Shown piece after piece: positions 34,033 to 43,950 of a stretch of DNA of 64,000 nt (position 1 is the first letter of the stretch; each line of letters begins with the position of its first letter). The notes beneath the pieces are model-generated. The model had not been told where the DNA came from, did no database searches, and was given only the letters and a program-made list of their open reading frames with translations. The stretch is from an uncultured Lachnospiraceae bacterium (GTDB taxonomy: Bacteria > Bacillota > Clostridia > Lachnospirales > Lachnospiraceae). Position numbers and translations under genes: made by a program. Location of the stretch: assembly GCA_947589315.1 (NCBI GenBank), contig CANPZE010000006.1, forward strand, positions 1 through 64,000, written 5' to 3'.

Positions 34033-36273
34033 CTATTTTTTAACAACCACTTTCAGCCGGGCTGTTTTTTTGTTATAGGTGCGTACCTTAATGTAAGCTG
34101 TCCCCTTCTTCAGAGCCGTAACCTTTCCCTTGTCAGAGACAGTAGCCACCTTTTTATTAGAGCTGGACCAGGTACGTTTATAACTGGCAGCGCCAGAAGG
34201 AAGCTTTAATTTAGCCTGGAAAGATTTCCCCTTTTTAATCTTCTTCGTTTTGGCAGGGGAAATCTTTGCCTTAGAGGGAGCCTTCTTGACCTTCACCTTC
34301 AGTTTGGCCGAATTGCCGTTGGCAGATATGGTGATTTTCGTGCTTCCTACATTATTAGCTGAGAGCAGGCCTACATTAGTAATGGTGGCCACCCCGCTGT
34401 CCAATGTGGAGAAGGACAGTGTCTGATCGGAAATGATCCGTATCGTCTCTCTCTTTCCCAATGTAATGCTCGACTTGCTCAGCTTGATCCCGGTAGCTGT
34501 CACGGCAGCCGTAATGGCATGTTTATATTTGGCATTGGTACCACCGCTGGCCGTTCCCCCGCTATTGTCCGTATTGTCGGCAGACGGAGGCAGTTCAGAG
34601 GCCTGGGTGGTATTCTTAGAGAATGCCTTGATGCAGGTATTATTATATCCCAGGATATTTGTGTCTATCCACTGGGGCTTAGAGCCGTACCAGGGATAAT
34701 ATATGAAACTTTGTCCCCGAGAGGAACTGTACTCCATAGAATAGTAAGTGGAGTCCTGACCCGTTCCCTCAAAGGGAACATATGCTTTCGTGGAACCGTT
34801 CTGTACATAAGTCACTACAATAGCAAAGCGTTCCCCCGCTTTCACGCTTACCGGAGAGGAAAGAGGGATGGTATGGTAACCGCAGCGCTCTGCCACTCCA
34901 GAGGTAGTACAGGCCTCGATCAGGATCCCCTTGGCAGGGCTGTCAGCATTGGCCGGGACTTCCCGGTAAAGCTGGATTTGATACTGCTGCCTGTCAGACA
35001 GAGTATATAAGGATACAGCGGAAATCTCCTGAGGAGAGGAGGGATCTGCTGTGAAAATATTGCCTGCCCGGGGGCTCATTGTCGTAGAATACAGGGCCTG
35101 CCCCCATCCGAACCCATCGTATTGGTAAATATGGTCATAATTTGTAGAAGACTCCATATCAAAAATAAAACAATCGCAGATAGAAGACTCATAGTAGGAC
35201 AGCCAGAAATATCCCTCATCCCCGGAATCTGCGCCGTAACTATTGGCGATCAGCCAGGCGCCGTTCCCCAGAGGAGTGGAGGCGAAATTAGAGCGAGGAT
35301 AATTATCGTCCCACCCTACGATAGCAACGCAATGATTTGCATGGTCTATTGCGGAGGAGCCGATATAATTCTGCTGATAGTAGGCTGTACCTCCTGCTTC
35401 TGAGGTTTTCATATATTTTTTATCATAGTACAGGGCAATATCCATGACCCCATGTTCTATGATCAACTGCTTCATTGCCGAGACAGCATCGGGGTCATTA
35501 TAGTAACAGAGCCCGTTAAGCGTACTGTCATACAGGGTAATAGTATTGCGCATATGTAGTTCTGCAAGAGGGCGGAGAGAGTCCTGGCGTTTTTCCATAT
35601 CGTTTGCCATTGCCTCTAACTGCTCTTCTGTAGAAGCCTGGAAGGCAGCGCTGGCTTCTGACACCGGGCCGACCCATTTGGCCAGGGTAAACATGGCTAA
35701 TGTGGCAGAGCCGCCATTTATATAAGGAAATGTATGGGATACAGACACAGAGAGCCCGTCTCCCTTCAATGGGTCGGAGGAATCCTTAGAAGGGCTGTAG
35801 GAAAACCAGGTCAAATGGTTTTCAGAATAGTCGGTGCTTTCTACAGATGAGGAAAATCCCTTTTTCAGCGCATTGGATTCAATTGCCTTGATGGCGCCGA
35901 AGGCCCAGCAGCATCCGGTCACGCCTTGATCCTTAATGGCGGTCACAAGGCCCTGCGTGCGCAGGTCATAAGTCTCCGGCAAGTTTCCCCTGCGCAGGCG
36001 GTCTGACAGAGAGGCAGAGGATACGGCATTCTCTCCGGTATAGATATTTTCTTCCGAATCCACTAGATGGGAACGGATCAGACCGCTGTCACTGAGCTGG
36101 TATTCCCTGGTCAGCAGATGGTCGCTGTCCAGGGAGGTATTCTGCTCACTCTCTTTTGCAGATACCCGGGCGGGGCCGGGGGCAATGCCCGGGGCGGAGA
36201 GTACCAGCGAGACGGTAAGGACGGCGCCCAGCGAATATTTCATTACGGATAAAACAGGATATCGTTTTTTCAT
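34033..36273 (-). CDS. Secreted C1-family (papain-like) cysteine peptidase with Ig-like tail
   Basis: A 746-residue exported protein. A signal peptide (residues about 1-38) is followed by a propeptide-like part and a papain-like domain. Its active site is Q-x5-C-W (QGVTGCCWAFG) near residue 122, His in DHANHCVAIVGWDD near residue 315, and Asn in IANSYGADSGDEGYF near residue 348. The lectin-like middle (about 390-560) and two C-terminal BIG2/Ig-like repeats, very Lys/Ser rich, follow. No LPXTG motif is present; the basic tail may bind the cell wall. GGAGG fits ATG 36273 better than 36279. Confidence 0.88.
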   Translation of the reverse strand: MKKRYPVLSVMKYSLGAVLTVSLVLSAPGIAPGPARVSAKESEQNTSLDSDHLLTREYQLSDSGLIRSHLVDSEENIYTGENAVSSASLSDRLRRGNLPETYDLRTQGLVTAIKDQGVTGCCWAFGAIKAIESNALKKGFSSSVESTDYSENHLTWFSYSPSKDSSDPLKGDGLSVSVSHTFPYINGGSATLAMFTLAKWVGPVSEASAAFQASTEEQLEAMANDMEKRQDSLRPLAELHMRNTITLYDSTLNGLCYYNDPDAVSAMKQLIIEHGVMDIALYYDKKYMKTSEAGGTAYYQQNYIGSSAIDHANHCVAIVGWDDNYPRSNFASTPLGNGAWLIANSYGADSGDEGYFWLSYYESSICDCFIFDMESSTNYDHIYQYDGFGWGQALYSTTMSPRAGNIFTADPSSPQEISAVSLYTLSDRQQYQIQLYREVPANADSPAKGILIEACTTSGVAERCGYHTIPLSSPVSVKAGERFAIVVTYVQNGSTKAYVPFEGTGQDSTYYSMEYSSSRGQSFIYYPWYGSKPQWIDTNILGYNNTCIKAFSKNTTQASELPPSADNTDNSGGTASGGTNAKYKHAITAAVTATGIKLSKSSITLGKRETIRIISDQTLSFSTLDSGVATITNVGLLSANNVGSTKITISANGNSAKLKVKVKKAPSKAKISPAKTKKIKKGKSFQAKLKLPSGAASYKRTWSSSNKKVATVSDKGKVTALKKGTAYIKVRTYNKKTARLKVVVKK

Positions 36274-36348
36274 ATACATCCTCCATATACTTGGTGCCTG
36301 AAAGAGTTCCAGGAAATCTTAATATTTTGTGAATGTTTTTTTCCTTTA

Positions 36349-36377
36349 TTGAGAACAAAATTCAGGTGTGCTATAGT
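36349..36377 (+). promoter_or_regulatory. Sigma-A promoter of the DUF368-AI-2E pair
   Basis: TTGAGA (36349-36354) and TATAGT (36372-36377) are 17 bp apart, giving a leader of about 125 nt that is AT-rich and unstructured by eye. Confidence 0.65.
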
Positions 36378-36508
36378 TATTAATAATTAAATTGGCAAAG
36401 CTAATTATATTAAGATATGATACCAGAACAGTATACCATAAAAATATCAGAAATAAAATGGAAAATAGCGTTGCCAGACAGAATAAACAGAAGGAAAGGA
36501 ATGGAAAA

Positions 36509-37357
36509 ATGAGGCTGATAAAAGATATTTTAAAGGGAGCCGTGATCGGGGTGGCGAATGCGATCCCTGGAGTGAGCGGGGGTACAATGATGGTATCTAT
36601 GGGAATCTACGATGATATTATCCACTGCATCACACATTTATTCAAACAGTTCAAAGAGAGTGTAAAAACGCTGCTTCCGTATTTTGTTGGCATGGCGCTG
36701 GGGATAGTAGGGCTGGCATACTTTATCAAAGCTCTTTACGCCAATGTACCTTTTCAGACCAGCATGCTTTTTATCGGCCTTATTCTGGGAGGGCTTCCGA
36801 TCCTGACCGGCAAACTGAAGGGGACTAAGATCAAAGCGCCCCATATCCTGGTTTTTCTGGCCTTCTTTGCCGCCATTATCTGCATGCAGTACTTTGGAGG
36901 GGCAGGCCGGGATGTATCTCTGGGACTGGATGTATTCTCCCTGCTTCTTCTGTTCTTGGTAGGGGTTATCGCATCGGCCACAATGGTCATCCCAGGAGTA
37001 AGTGGTTCCATGATGCTGATGATCCTGGGCTACTACAATCCTATTATCAACTCAATTACAGATTTTACTTCCGCCCTGGCGGCCGGGGATTTCCAGAAGG
37101 CGCTTCATATCTGCGGGGTTCTGATACCCTTTGGGATCGGTGTGGTTGTAGGGATTTTTGCCATTGCCAAGCTGATCGAGATCCTGTTAAAGAAGTACGA
37201 AGCCCTGACTTATTCCGCCATTATGGGACTGGTTATTTCTTCGCCTGTAGTGATATTGATGGGAACGGCGTTGGCAGGCCTTACCGTGGGAACAATAGTT
37301 ACCGGGATCCTGGCTCTGGCAGCAGGTACGGGGATCGCACTCTGCCTGGGCAGATAG
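36509..37357 (+). CDS. popT: DUF368 membrane protein, probable undecaprenyl-phosphate translocase PopT
   Basis: A 282-residue polytopic protein with the two DUF368 signature repeats: GVANAIPGVSGGTMMVSMGIYD near residue 14 and ASATMVIPGVSGSMMLMILGYYN near residue 160. In Gram-positive bacteria DUF368 proteins (PopT) return undecaprenyl phosphate across the membrane for reuse in wall synthesis. GAAGGAAAGGA precedes ATG 36509; the frame beginning at 36392 lacks a ribosome binding site. The AI-2E family transporter gene follows after 35 bp. Confidence 0.88.
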   Translation: MRLIKDILKGAVIGVANAIPGVSGGTMMVSMGIYDDIIHCITHLFKQFKESVKTLLPYFVGMALGIVGLAYFIKALYANVPFQTSMLFIGLILGGLPILTGKLKGTKIKAPHILVFLAFFAAIICMQYFGGAGRDVSLGLDVFSLLLLFLVGVIASATMVIPGVSGSMMLMILGYYNPIINSITDFTSALAAGDFQKALHICGVLIPFGIGVVVGIFAIAKLIEILLKKYEALTYSAIMGLVISSPVVILMGTALAGLTVGTIVTGILALAAGTGIALCLGR

Positions 37358-37392
37358 GGAACGGGAAGATAGAATAAAAAAGGGAGATTCCG

Positions 37393-38520
37393 ATGCAAGA
37401 AGATAGAAAAGAGTTGCACAAGCGAATTATTACTAATCTGTTAGTTTCTGCAGTGATCCTGCTGGCAGTGATATTTCTCCTGCCCAGGCTGCTGCGTTTC
37501 TTTGCCCCGCTGGTGGTAGCGTGGATCGTTGCGTTGATCGCCAACCCTCTGATCCGCTTCCTGGAAGACCGGATCAAGATCCTCCGTAAGCACGGCTCCG
37601 CTCTGGTGATTGTTCTGGTGATCGCCTTGATCGGCATGGGGTTCTATCTTCTGGCTATATTAGCGGCAAGCCAGATCCGGGCATTAATTGAGGAACTGCC
37701 TGGGATCTATCAGTCCGTAACCAGCAACCTCCAAGAGGGCTTCCTCTATCTCCATGAGCGTTATCACATTGTACCGGATGATCTGCAGAAGGTATTCAAC
37801 ACCCGGGAAAATGCAGTCAGCGACTATATCATGACGGCTTTGCAGTCTATGCAGGGCGGTTCTCTGACGGCGGTAGGCTCTATGGTAAGCTCGCTGGTAG
37901 ACTTTATTGTATTGCTGGTACTGACCATATTGAGTTCCTATTTTATGATTGTAGAGAAAGAGAACATCAGCAGGGAACTCAAAGAGAGGATGCCGGAGGG
38001 GATATGGAACTTTGCCCATATGGCAAAGGAAATCTGCCTGCGGGCGCTGGGAGGATATTTTAAGGCGCATCTCCAGATCATGATCATAATATTTATCATC
38101 ACAGTCATCCCCTTTGCTGTAATGGGGATCAGCTATGGAGGACTGCTGGCGTTGATCATAGCTATCGTGGATTTCCTGCCATTTTTTGGCGCAGGGACCA
38201 TCCTTGGCCCCTGGGCGATATACAAGCTCCTGACAGGAGAGTACCGCACAGGGATCATCCTGATCGTCCTGTATGTGATCATTATGATCGTACGCCAGCT
38301 TCTGGAGCCTAAGCTGGTAGGGGACAGTATTGGCATCAACCCTTTTGAGATCTTGATCTTTATGTTGATCGGTTATCGTTTTGGAGGCATGCTGGGGCTG
38401 ATCCTGGGGATCCCTATCGGGATGCTGGTCCTGGCCTTCTACCGGGAAGGGATGTTTGACAATCTCATCCGGGGGATCCGGATACTGGCTGAAGATATCA
38501 ATGAGTACAGGAAATATTAA
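37393..38520 (+). CDS. AI-2E family transporter
   Basis: A 375-residue membrane protein of the AI-2E/PerM family with about eight helices. Typical features are the N-terminal double span, the long soluble helix region (about residues 85-165), and the C-terminal DFLPFFGAGTILGPWAIYKLL and GGMLGLILGIPIGM segments. Members export diverse compounds or ions, and AI-2 transport is not assured. AAAGGGAGA precedes ATG 37393. It is probably cotranscribed with popT. Confidence 0.92.
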   Translation: MQEDRKELHKRIITNLLVSAVILLAVIFLLPRLLRFFAPLVVAWIVALIANPLIRFLEDRIKILRKHGSALVIVLVIALIGMGFYLLAILAASQIRALIEELPGIYQSVTSNLQEGFLYLHERYHIVPDDLQKVFNTRENAVSDYIMTALQSMQGGSLTAVGSMVSSLVDFIVLLVLTILSSYFMIVEKENISRELKERMPEGIWNFAHMAKEICLRALGGYFKAHLQIMIIIFIITVIPFAVMGISYGGLLALIIAIVDFLPFFGAGTILGPWAIYKLLTGEYRTGIILIVLYVIIMIVRQLLEPKLVGDSIGINPFEILIFMLIGYRFGGMLGLILGIPIGMLVLAFYREGMFDNLIRGIRILAEDINEYRKY

Positions 38521-38551
38521 TGGAGCAGGGATCCTGCTGTCTGGCAGGGCG

Positions 38552-39424
38552 TCACATACTGGTGAAATAATTCGACAGTTTTTCCCGGCTCATTAGAAAT
38601 TCCCGGTTAGCCACAGACTGAAACAGGCTGTTAATAAGATGGAACAGGAGTACGCCGATCAGTATGCCGATCAGGCTGAGTGAGATATCGTCCAGATCGT
38701 ATCTCCCCAGACCGATGACATATTGGAGGACTTCCAATAACACGGGATAAGCGGCGAAGATGAGAAGCCTGAGCGGCAGCATCCGTTTCCGCAAGAAAAT
38801 CCGGAAGAAGAAACCGAAAGGAATCCCCAGGGCGATGATCTCAGCGTCATATGCCGCCAGAGGCTGGAGTTCCGTTCCTTGCCGCACCATCTGCTCCAAA
38901 TGGCCTGCCAGTGACATAAAAGGAACAAAATTGTGCGCGCCGAAGGCATCCTCCTCATAGGGAGGCAATATAGGGGTAATATAATATTGTTTTAAAATGG
39001 TCAGGGCGTAGATCGCCAGAAACAAAATCGTCATACGCCGGAAGAAGGAGGAGTAGCCGAAAAAACGGGGGCCGTGGTCCAGAAGGTCCCGGATCGTACA
39101 ATACACAAAAGGCGTCAGCCAGTTTACCAGCACCAGGAATACCAGGGAGAAATCATACTGGATCCATGCATTTGGCTGGATCATATAGATCACTATCGCA
39201 AAGGCAAGTGTAGAGATCACCATAAATGCGGCATGGATAAAGCAATAGTCATAATCTAGCGAGGATTCCAGGCAGAAATGGGAGATCCCCAGCGCCAGGA
39301 TACCGGCCAGAAGCACACTGGCCCAGGGCAGTGGGATGAGATAGTAGGCAAGCATTTCTGCAATAAAGCTGAGCAGGCTGAGGAGAACGACCAGACTGCT
39401 GATATTTACAACCCGTGAATTCAT
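38552..39424 (-). CDS. VanZ-like family membrane protein
   Basis: A 290-residue membrane protein with about eight helices. The C-terminal half carries the VanZ pattern: IPFGFFFRIFLRK, then PVLLEVLQYVIGLGRYDLDDISLSLIGILIG with the conserved Glu-x2-Gln and the Arg/Asp positions. The N-terminal half adds four extra helices. VanZ itself gives weak teicoplanin resistance, but most relatives are of unknown role. AAAGGAG precedes the start. It is convergent with the AI-2E transporter gene. Confidence 0.75.
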   Translation of the reverse strand: MNSRVVNISSLVVLLSLLSFIAEMLAYYLIPLPWASVLLAGILALGISHFCLESSLDYDYCFIHAAFMVISTLAFAIVIYMIQPNAWIQYDFSLVFLVLVNWLTPFVYCTIRDLLDHGPRFFGYSSFFRRMTILFLAIYALTILKQYYITPILPPYEEDAFGAHNFVPFMSLAGHLEQMVRQGTELQPLAAYDAEIIALGIPFGFFFRIFLRKRMLPLRLLIFAAYPVLLEVLQYVIGLGRYDLDDISLSLIGILIGVLLFHLINSLFQSVANREFLMSREKLSNYFTSM

Positions 39425-39508
39425 GAGATACTCCTTTCATAATTCCAAATTTACTATAATAATACCAGATGTTTTACAGGATTGACAATTAATTTTTTTG
39501 AATTGGTG

Positions 39509-39537
39509 TTGACATTGTGGGAAGATTTTGCTATATT
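39509..39537 (+). promoter_or_regulatory. Strong sigma-A promoter of the tRNA operon
   Basis: A perfect TTGACA (39509-39514) and TATATT (39532-39537) are separated by 17 bp, about 24 bp before the first tRNA. Confidence 0.9.
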
Positions 39538-39560
39538 ATACAGGTCGCATGAAGCGCACT

Positions 39561-39633
39561 GGGATCTTAGCTCAGCTGGGAGAGCATCTGCCTTACAAGC
39601 AGAGGGTCACAGGTTCGAGCCCTGTAGGTCCCA
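39561..39633 (+). tRNA. tRNA-Val(TAC)
   Basis: A 73-nt cloverleaf. The acceptor stem is GGGATCT/AGGTCCC, the D arm holds AGCTCAGCTGGGAGAGC, the anticodon loop CTTACAA has TAC, and the T arm is ACAGGTTCGAGCCCTGT. CCA is not encoded, so the cca gene product must add it. Confidence 0.96.
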
Positions 39634-39663
39634 TTGATAATGGAATCATTATCTATTGATTAT

Positions 39664-39737
39664 GGCGGAATAGCTCAGTTGGCTAGAGCACACGGTTCAT
39701 ACCCGTGGTGTCATGGGTTCAAATCCCGTTTCCGCTA
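39664..39737 (+). tRNA. tRNA-Met(CAT), elongator type
   Basis: A 74-nt cloverleaf. The acceptor stem is GGCGGAA/TTCCGCT with a G-U first pair, the anticodon loop TTCATAC has CAT, and the T arm contains GGGTTCAAATCCC. The paired first position and lack of the initiator G-C run argue against initiator tRNA. tRNA-Ile2 with a lysidine-modified CAT is a remaining option. CCA is not encoded. Confidence 0.93.
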
Positions 39738-39745
39738 TGGAGACA

Positions 39746-39775
39746 AGCCCTGAAGTATTGCTTCAGGGCTTTTTG
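39746..39775 (+). terminator. Terminator of the tRNA operon
   Basis: AGCCCTGAAG and CTTCAGGGCT form a perfect 10-bp stem with a 5-nt loop, followed by a T-run. Confidence 0.95.
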
Positions 39776-39803
39776 GATTATCAAGATCTGAAGGAGGTAA
39801 AAA

Positions 39804-40367
39804 ATGCGGGTAGGCATGGGATATGATGTACATCGTCTGGAGGAGGGCAGGAAGCTGATCCTGGGAGGCGTGGAGATACCGTATGAGAAAGGGCTTCTGG
39901 GACATTCTGACGCCGATGTACTGCTTCACGCTATTATGGATGCGCTGCTGGGCGCCGCGGCATTGGGGGACATTGGAAAGCATTTCCCTGATACCGATCC
40001 GGCTTATGAGGGCGCAGACAGCATGCAGCTATTGAAGCAGGTGGGAAGCCTTTTGGAGGAAGAATGCTATCTGATAGAAAATATTGATGCTACAGTGATC
40101 GCCCAGAGACCCAGGCTGAGGGAATATATAGACGAGATGCGGAATAATATTGCCCGGGCCCTGGGGCTGGATGCAGGGCAGGTCAATGTGAAAGCCACCA
40201 CAGAAGAGGGGATGGGCTTTACCGGAGAGGGCAAAGGGATCGCGGCGCAGGCTGTCTGCAGTATCTATTCCATGATGGATTATAGCAGGAATGTGGCGGA
40301 CAGCGAGGGGATGGCCGGCTGCGCAGGCTGTAACGGCTGCTGTCAGGGAAGACAGGAAGGAGAATAA
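39804..40367 (+). CDS. ispF: 2-C-methyl-D-erythritol 2,4-cyclodiphosphate synthase with Cys-rich tail
   Basis: A 187-residue enzyme of the MEP isoprenoid pathway. The metal ligands are in GYDVHRL (residues 6-12) and at [10 protein letters not shown] near residue 34. The [11 protein letters not shown] motif and the [23 protein letters not shown] segment are intact. The family core ends near residue 157; about 30 extra residues follow and end in a cysteine cluster, GCAGCNGCC. AAGGAGG precedes ATG 39804. The next gene follows after 2 bp and so is cotranscribed. Confidence 0.95.
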   Translation: MRVGMGYDVHRLEEGRKLILGGVEIPYEKGLLGHSDADVLLHAIMDALLGAAALGDIGKHFPDTDPAYEGADSMQLLKQVGSLLEEECYLIENIDATVIAQRPRLREYIDEMRNNIARALGLDAGQVNVKATTEEGMGFTGEGKGIAAQAVCSIYSMMDYSRNVADSEGMAGCAGCNGCCQGRQEGE

Positions 40368-40369
40368 AG

Positions 40370-41230
40370 ATGTGGGTAGCGAAGGACTGGAAAGACTATG
40401 AAGTGATCGACACCTCCGGCGGAGAGAAGCTGGAGCGCTGGGGGAAATATATCCTGCTCCGTCCGGATCCCCAGGTAATCTGGGATACTCCCAGGAAGAA
40501 TCCGGCCTGGAGGAAATTAAACGCTCATTACCACCGAAGCAGCCGCGGAGGTGGAGAATGGGAATTCTTCGATCTTCCCAGGACATGGCAGATTCAATAC
40601 CGGGATCTGACCTTTCGCTTACAGCCCTTTCAATTTAAGCATACGGGCCTTTTCCCGGAACAGGCAGTAAATTGGGACTGGTTCAGCGAGAAGATACGGA
40701 CTGCCGGACGTCCGGTGAAGATCCTCAATCTGTTTGCCTATACTGGCGGGGCAACCCTGGCGGCAGCGGCGGCAGGAGCCAGCGTCACTCATGTAGACGC
40801 ATCGAAAGGGATGGTGACCTGGGCCAGAGAGAACAGCATTGCCTCCGGACTGCAGGACGCCCCTATCCGGTGGCTGGTGGATGACTGTGTGAAATTTGTA
40901 GAGCGGGAGATCCGCAGAGGCAACCATTACGATGGGATTATTATGGATCCTCCGTCCTATGGAAGAGGGCCCAAAGGCGAGATTTGGAAAATAGAAGAAA
41001 AAGTATTTCCCTTTCTCCGGCTTTGTGCGCAGATATTATCCCCCCGGCCTCTGTTTTTCCTGATCAATTCCTATACTACCGGCCTGCAGCCAGCCGTATT
41101 GGCATACATGCTGGAGACCTGTCTGGTGAAACAGTTTGGAGGACGGGTAGAGGCAGAAGAGATCGGGCTTCCTGTATCAGACAATGGGCTGGTACTTCCC
41201 TGCGGCGCATCGGGGAGATGGATGAATTGA
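40370..41230 (+). CDS. Class I SAM-dependent (rRNA-type) methyltransferase
   Basis: A 286-residue protein. A Rossmann methyltransferase domain starts near residue 115 with KILNLFAYTGGATLAAAAAGA (motif I) and HVDASKGMVTWARENS (motif II). The MDPPSYGRG motif near residue 193 is typical of RlmI/RlmL-like 23S rRNA cytosine or guanine methyltransferases. The N-terminal 100 residues show no PUA or THUMP domain that I can identify. It starts 2 bp after ispF with GGAAGGAG inside the ispF end. The substrate is inferred only as RNA. Confidence 0.8.
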   Translation: MWVAKDWKDYEVIDTSGGEKLERWGKYILLRPDPQVIWDTPRKNPAWRKLNAHYHRSSRGGGEWEFFDLPRTWQIQYRDLTFRLQPFQFKHTGLFPEQAVNWDWFSEKIRTAGRPVKILNLFAYTGGATLAAAAAGASVTHVDASKGMVTWARENSIASGLQDAPIRWLVDDCVKFVEREIRRGNHYDGIIMDPPSYGRGPKGEIWKIEEKVFPFLRLCAQILSPRPLFFLINSYTTGLQPAVLAYMLETCLVKQFGGRVEAEEIGLPVSDNGLVLPCGASGRWMN

Positions 41231-41255
41231 CGATAAATATTGAAAATGCTATAAT
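41227..41255 (+). promoter_or_regulatory. Sigma-A promoter of gdpP-rplI-dnaB
   Basis: TTGACG (41227-41232) and a perfect TATAAT (41250-41255) are 17 bp apart. The -35 overlaps the stop codon of the methyltransferase gene. Confidence 0.85.
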
Positions 41256-41365
41256 TATACGATAACGCCTGTATTTCTGGAGACAGAGCGATACCGGCGT
41301 ATTTGTGACAGCGGATATGCCCTGGTGGGCAGTGGTCCAGATTGGAAAGGATGGAGATATCGCCA

Positions 41366-43423
41366 ATGAACCATAAAATCAAGTTGAAAGGAACCTTGCG
41401 GACCTATCTGCGGTGGCCCTTGTTCCTGACAGCGCTGCTGGTGATCGCAGATATCCATATGTATACCGTCAATCCCCGGGCCGGTCTGGTGGGGGCGGCC
41501 TACAGCCTTTTGTTTGTGCTGGCGGCTCTCATGATTTTTTTTACCGGGAGAAAAGGAGTGCAGCGGGATCTGGTGCAATTTGCCCAGAATTATGCCAGCC
41601 TGCAGATGAAGATGATGCAGGAAATGGCGCTTCCCTTTGCCGTCCTCAGCGTAGACGGCCATCTTCTGTGGGGAAACGATGACTTTGTAAAGATAGTGGT
41701 CAACAAAAAAGCGGCCAGAAGAAATATTGCTAATATATTTCCTGAGATCACCCAGGATAAGCTTCCTGAAGGAAATGAAGATGTTATGATCCATGTAACG
41801 AATGGAGAGAAAGCGTACCGGGCTGTCCTGAGGAAGATCCAGGCAACGCAGATGGCCCAGAAGGATGGGGAGAAAGGGCTTATCATGGATCAGCTTGTGG
41901 ACGATGAGACCTTTATTGTTATGTTCCTGTATGACGAGACGGATATGCTGGCTCTGATCAGGGCCCGGGAAGCAGAGAATCTCATGGTGGGGCTGCTGTA
42001 TATTGATAACTATGATGAAATGCTCTCCAGCATAGACGATGTACGCCAGTCCCTGCTCAGCGCACTGATCGAGCGGAGAATTAATAAGTACATGCAGGAG
42101 ATAGACGCCATTTCCAAAAAGCTGGAGAAAGATAAATTCTTATTCGTATTTAAACAGAAATATCTGGACGAATTAAAGAACGATCGCTTCTCAATCCTGG
42201 AGGAGGTCCGGGCGATCAATATCGGAAATGACCAGACCTGTACGATCAGCATTGGCATTGGCCTGGGGCATGGAAGCTTTACTGAGCGGTACGAATGGGC
42301 CCGGGCGGCCATGGATCTGGCATTGGGACGGGGAGGCGACCAGGCGGTCATCAAGAATGGAGATAATGAGGAATTCTATGGAGGCAAGCGGGTACAGATC
42401 GAGCGCAATACCAGGGTCAAGGCGAGAGTTAAGGCGCATGCCCTGAAGGAACAGATCGAAGGCAAGGAGAGGGTGATCGTTATGGGTCATTCCATCGGGG
42501 ACGTGGATTCCTTTGGAGCCTCGGTGGGAATTTACCGGATCGCCCATAGTCTTGCCAGAAGGGCGCATATCGTATTAGGGGATTGCGATTCCTCGGTAAA
42601 GCAGCTTCAGGAGAGGTTTTATACCAAGGAATATGAAGCGGATATGATCGTTGACGGAGACACAGCAAAAGAATTGATGGACGATAATACATTGCTGGTG
42701 ATCGTAGACGTGAACAAGGCAAATTATACGGAGTGCCCGGAGCTGATCGACATGGCGCAGTCCGTTGTGGTGATCGACCATCACCGCCAGGCGGGAAAAG
42801 CAATCGATAAAGCAGTCTTATTTTATATCGAACCCTACGCCTCTTCTGCCAGTGAAATGGTGGCAGAGATCTCTCAGTATATCGGGAGCGGGTTAAAGCT
42901 TCGTCCGGCGGAGGCGGAAGCCATGTATGCAGGTGTAATGCTTGACACGAATTGTTTTACTGACAAGATAGGAGCCCGTACTTTTGAGGCAATGGCTTAT
43001 CTGCGGCGCAGTGGCGCAGATGTGGTCCGCATCCGCAAGCTGTTCCGGGAAGATATTGAAGAATACAGGATCCGGGCGGAGGCGATCCGCAATACAGAAA
43101 TCTATCTGGATGGCTATGCCATAGCAGTGTCCGGGACGGAAAATGTAGAAAGCCCTACTGTGCTTGGCGCAAAGATCGCCAATTCGCTGCTGGATATCAA
43201 GGGAGTGAAAGCTTCCTTTGTTCTGACAGATTATAATAAGAGAGTTTATATCAGCGCCCGCTCCATTGATGAGGTCAATGTGCAGGTAATGATGGAACGT
43301 CTGGGAGGAGGAGGCCATATTAACATGGCAGGAGCCCAGCTGACAGATTGCAGCGTGGATGCGGCCAAGGAAGTGATCCGGCAGATGCTGGATAAGATGA
43401 TCGCAGATGGGGACATTGTATAA
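41366..43423 (+). CDS. gdpP: c-di-AMP phosphodiesterase GdpP
   Basis: A 685-residue membrane protein that hydrolyses cyclic di-AMP. Two membrane helices are at about residues 17-60. A PAS-like domain and a degenerate GGDEF domain follow (YIDNYDEML near residue 210). The catalytic DHH-DHHA1 part shows [33 protein letters not shown] and the C-terminal [12 protein letters not shown]. All expected metal-binding Asp and His residues are present. GGAG at 41353-41356 fits ATG 41366. rplI and dnaB follow, the same order as yybT-rplI-dnaC in B. subtilis. Confidence 0.95.
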   Translation: MNHKIKLKGTLRTYLRWPLFLTALLVIADIHMYTVNPRAGLVGAAYSLLFVLAALMIFFTGRKGVQRDLVQFAQNYASLQMKMMQEMALPFAVLSVDGHLLWGNDDFVKIVVNKKAARRNIANIFPEITQDKLPEGNEDVMIHVTNGEKAYRAVLRKIQATQMAQKDGEKGLIMDQLVDDETFIVMFLYDETDMLALIRAREAENLMVGLLYIDNYDEMLSSIDDVRQSLLSALIERRINKYMQEIDAISKKLEKDKFLFVFKQKYLDELKNDRFSILEEVRAINIGNDQTCTISIGIGLGHGSFTERYEWARAAMDLALGRGGDQAVIKNGDNEEFYGGKRVQIERNTRVKARVKAHALKEQIEGKERVIVMGHSIGDVDSFGASVGIYRIAHSLARRAHIVLGDCDSSVKQLQERFYTKEYEADMIVDGDTAKELMDDNTLLVIVDVNKANYTECPELIDMAQSVVVIDHHRQAGKAIDKAVLFYIEPYASSASEMVAEISQYIGSGLKLRPAEAEAMYAGVMLDTNCFTDKIGARTFEAMAYLRRSGADVVRIRKLFREDIEEYRIRAEAIRNTEIYLDGYAIAVSGTENVESPTVLGAKIANSLLDIKGVKASFVLTDYNKRVYISARSIDEVNVQVMMERLGGGGHINMAGAQLTDCSVDAAKEVIRQMLDKMIADGDIV

Positions 43424-43461
43424 ATTCATGGTCAAAGAGAAAAGAAAGGGAGGTTAGCGCA

Positions 43462-43908
43462 ATGGAAGTTATCTTATTAGAGGATGTAAAGTCCCTGGGG
43501 AAAAAGGGAGAGGTTGTCAGTGTAAGTGAAGGATATGCCAGGAATTTTCTGTTGAAAAAAAAGCTGGGGGTAGAAGCCACAGCCAAAAATAAAAACGATC
43601 TGAAGCTTCAGAAACAGCATGAGGAGAAATTGGCCCAGGAGCGGCTGGATGCGGCGCGGGCCTTTGCAGAGGAGCTGAAAGATAAATCCATCACCGTATC
43701 TATTAAGACTGGTTCCGGCGGCAGAAGCTTTGGCTCCGTCTCCACCAAGGAGCTGGCGGCAGCGGCTAAGGAGCAGCTGGGCTATGAGTTGGATAAGAAA
43801 AAAATGATATTGGAGGAGCCCATCAAGAGCCCGGGGATCTTTACCATGCCGATCAAGCTCCATCCCAAGGTTACAGGAGAGCTGAAGGTGATCGTAAAGG
43901 GCGAATGA
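43462..43908 (+). CDS. rplI: 50S ribosomal protein L9
   Basis: A 148-residue L9. The N-terminal domain begins [19 protein letters not shown] and carries the [13 protein letters not shown] signature. A long connecting helix and the C-terminal domain ([23 protein letters not shown]-type) follow. GGGAGG precedes the start. It is the middle gene of the gdpP-rplI-dnaB unit. Confidence 0.97.
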   Translation: MEVILLEDVKSLGKKGEVVSVSEGYARNFLLKKKLGVEATAKNKNDLKLQKQHEEKLAQERLDAARAFAEELKDKSITVSIKTGSGGRSFGSVSTKELAAAAKEQLGYELDKKKMILEEPIKSPGIFTMPIKLHPKVTGELKVIVKGE

Positions 43909-43950
43909 TGCGCCTGACAGGGCGGCAGGGAACAGGAAGGGTACAAACAG

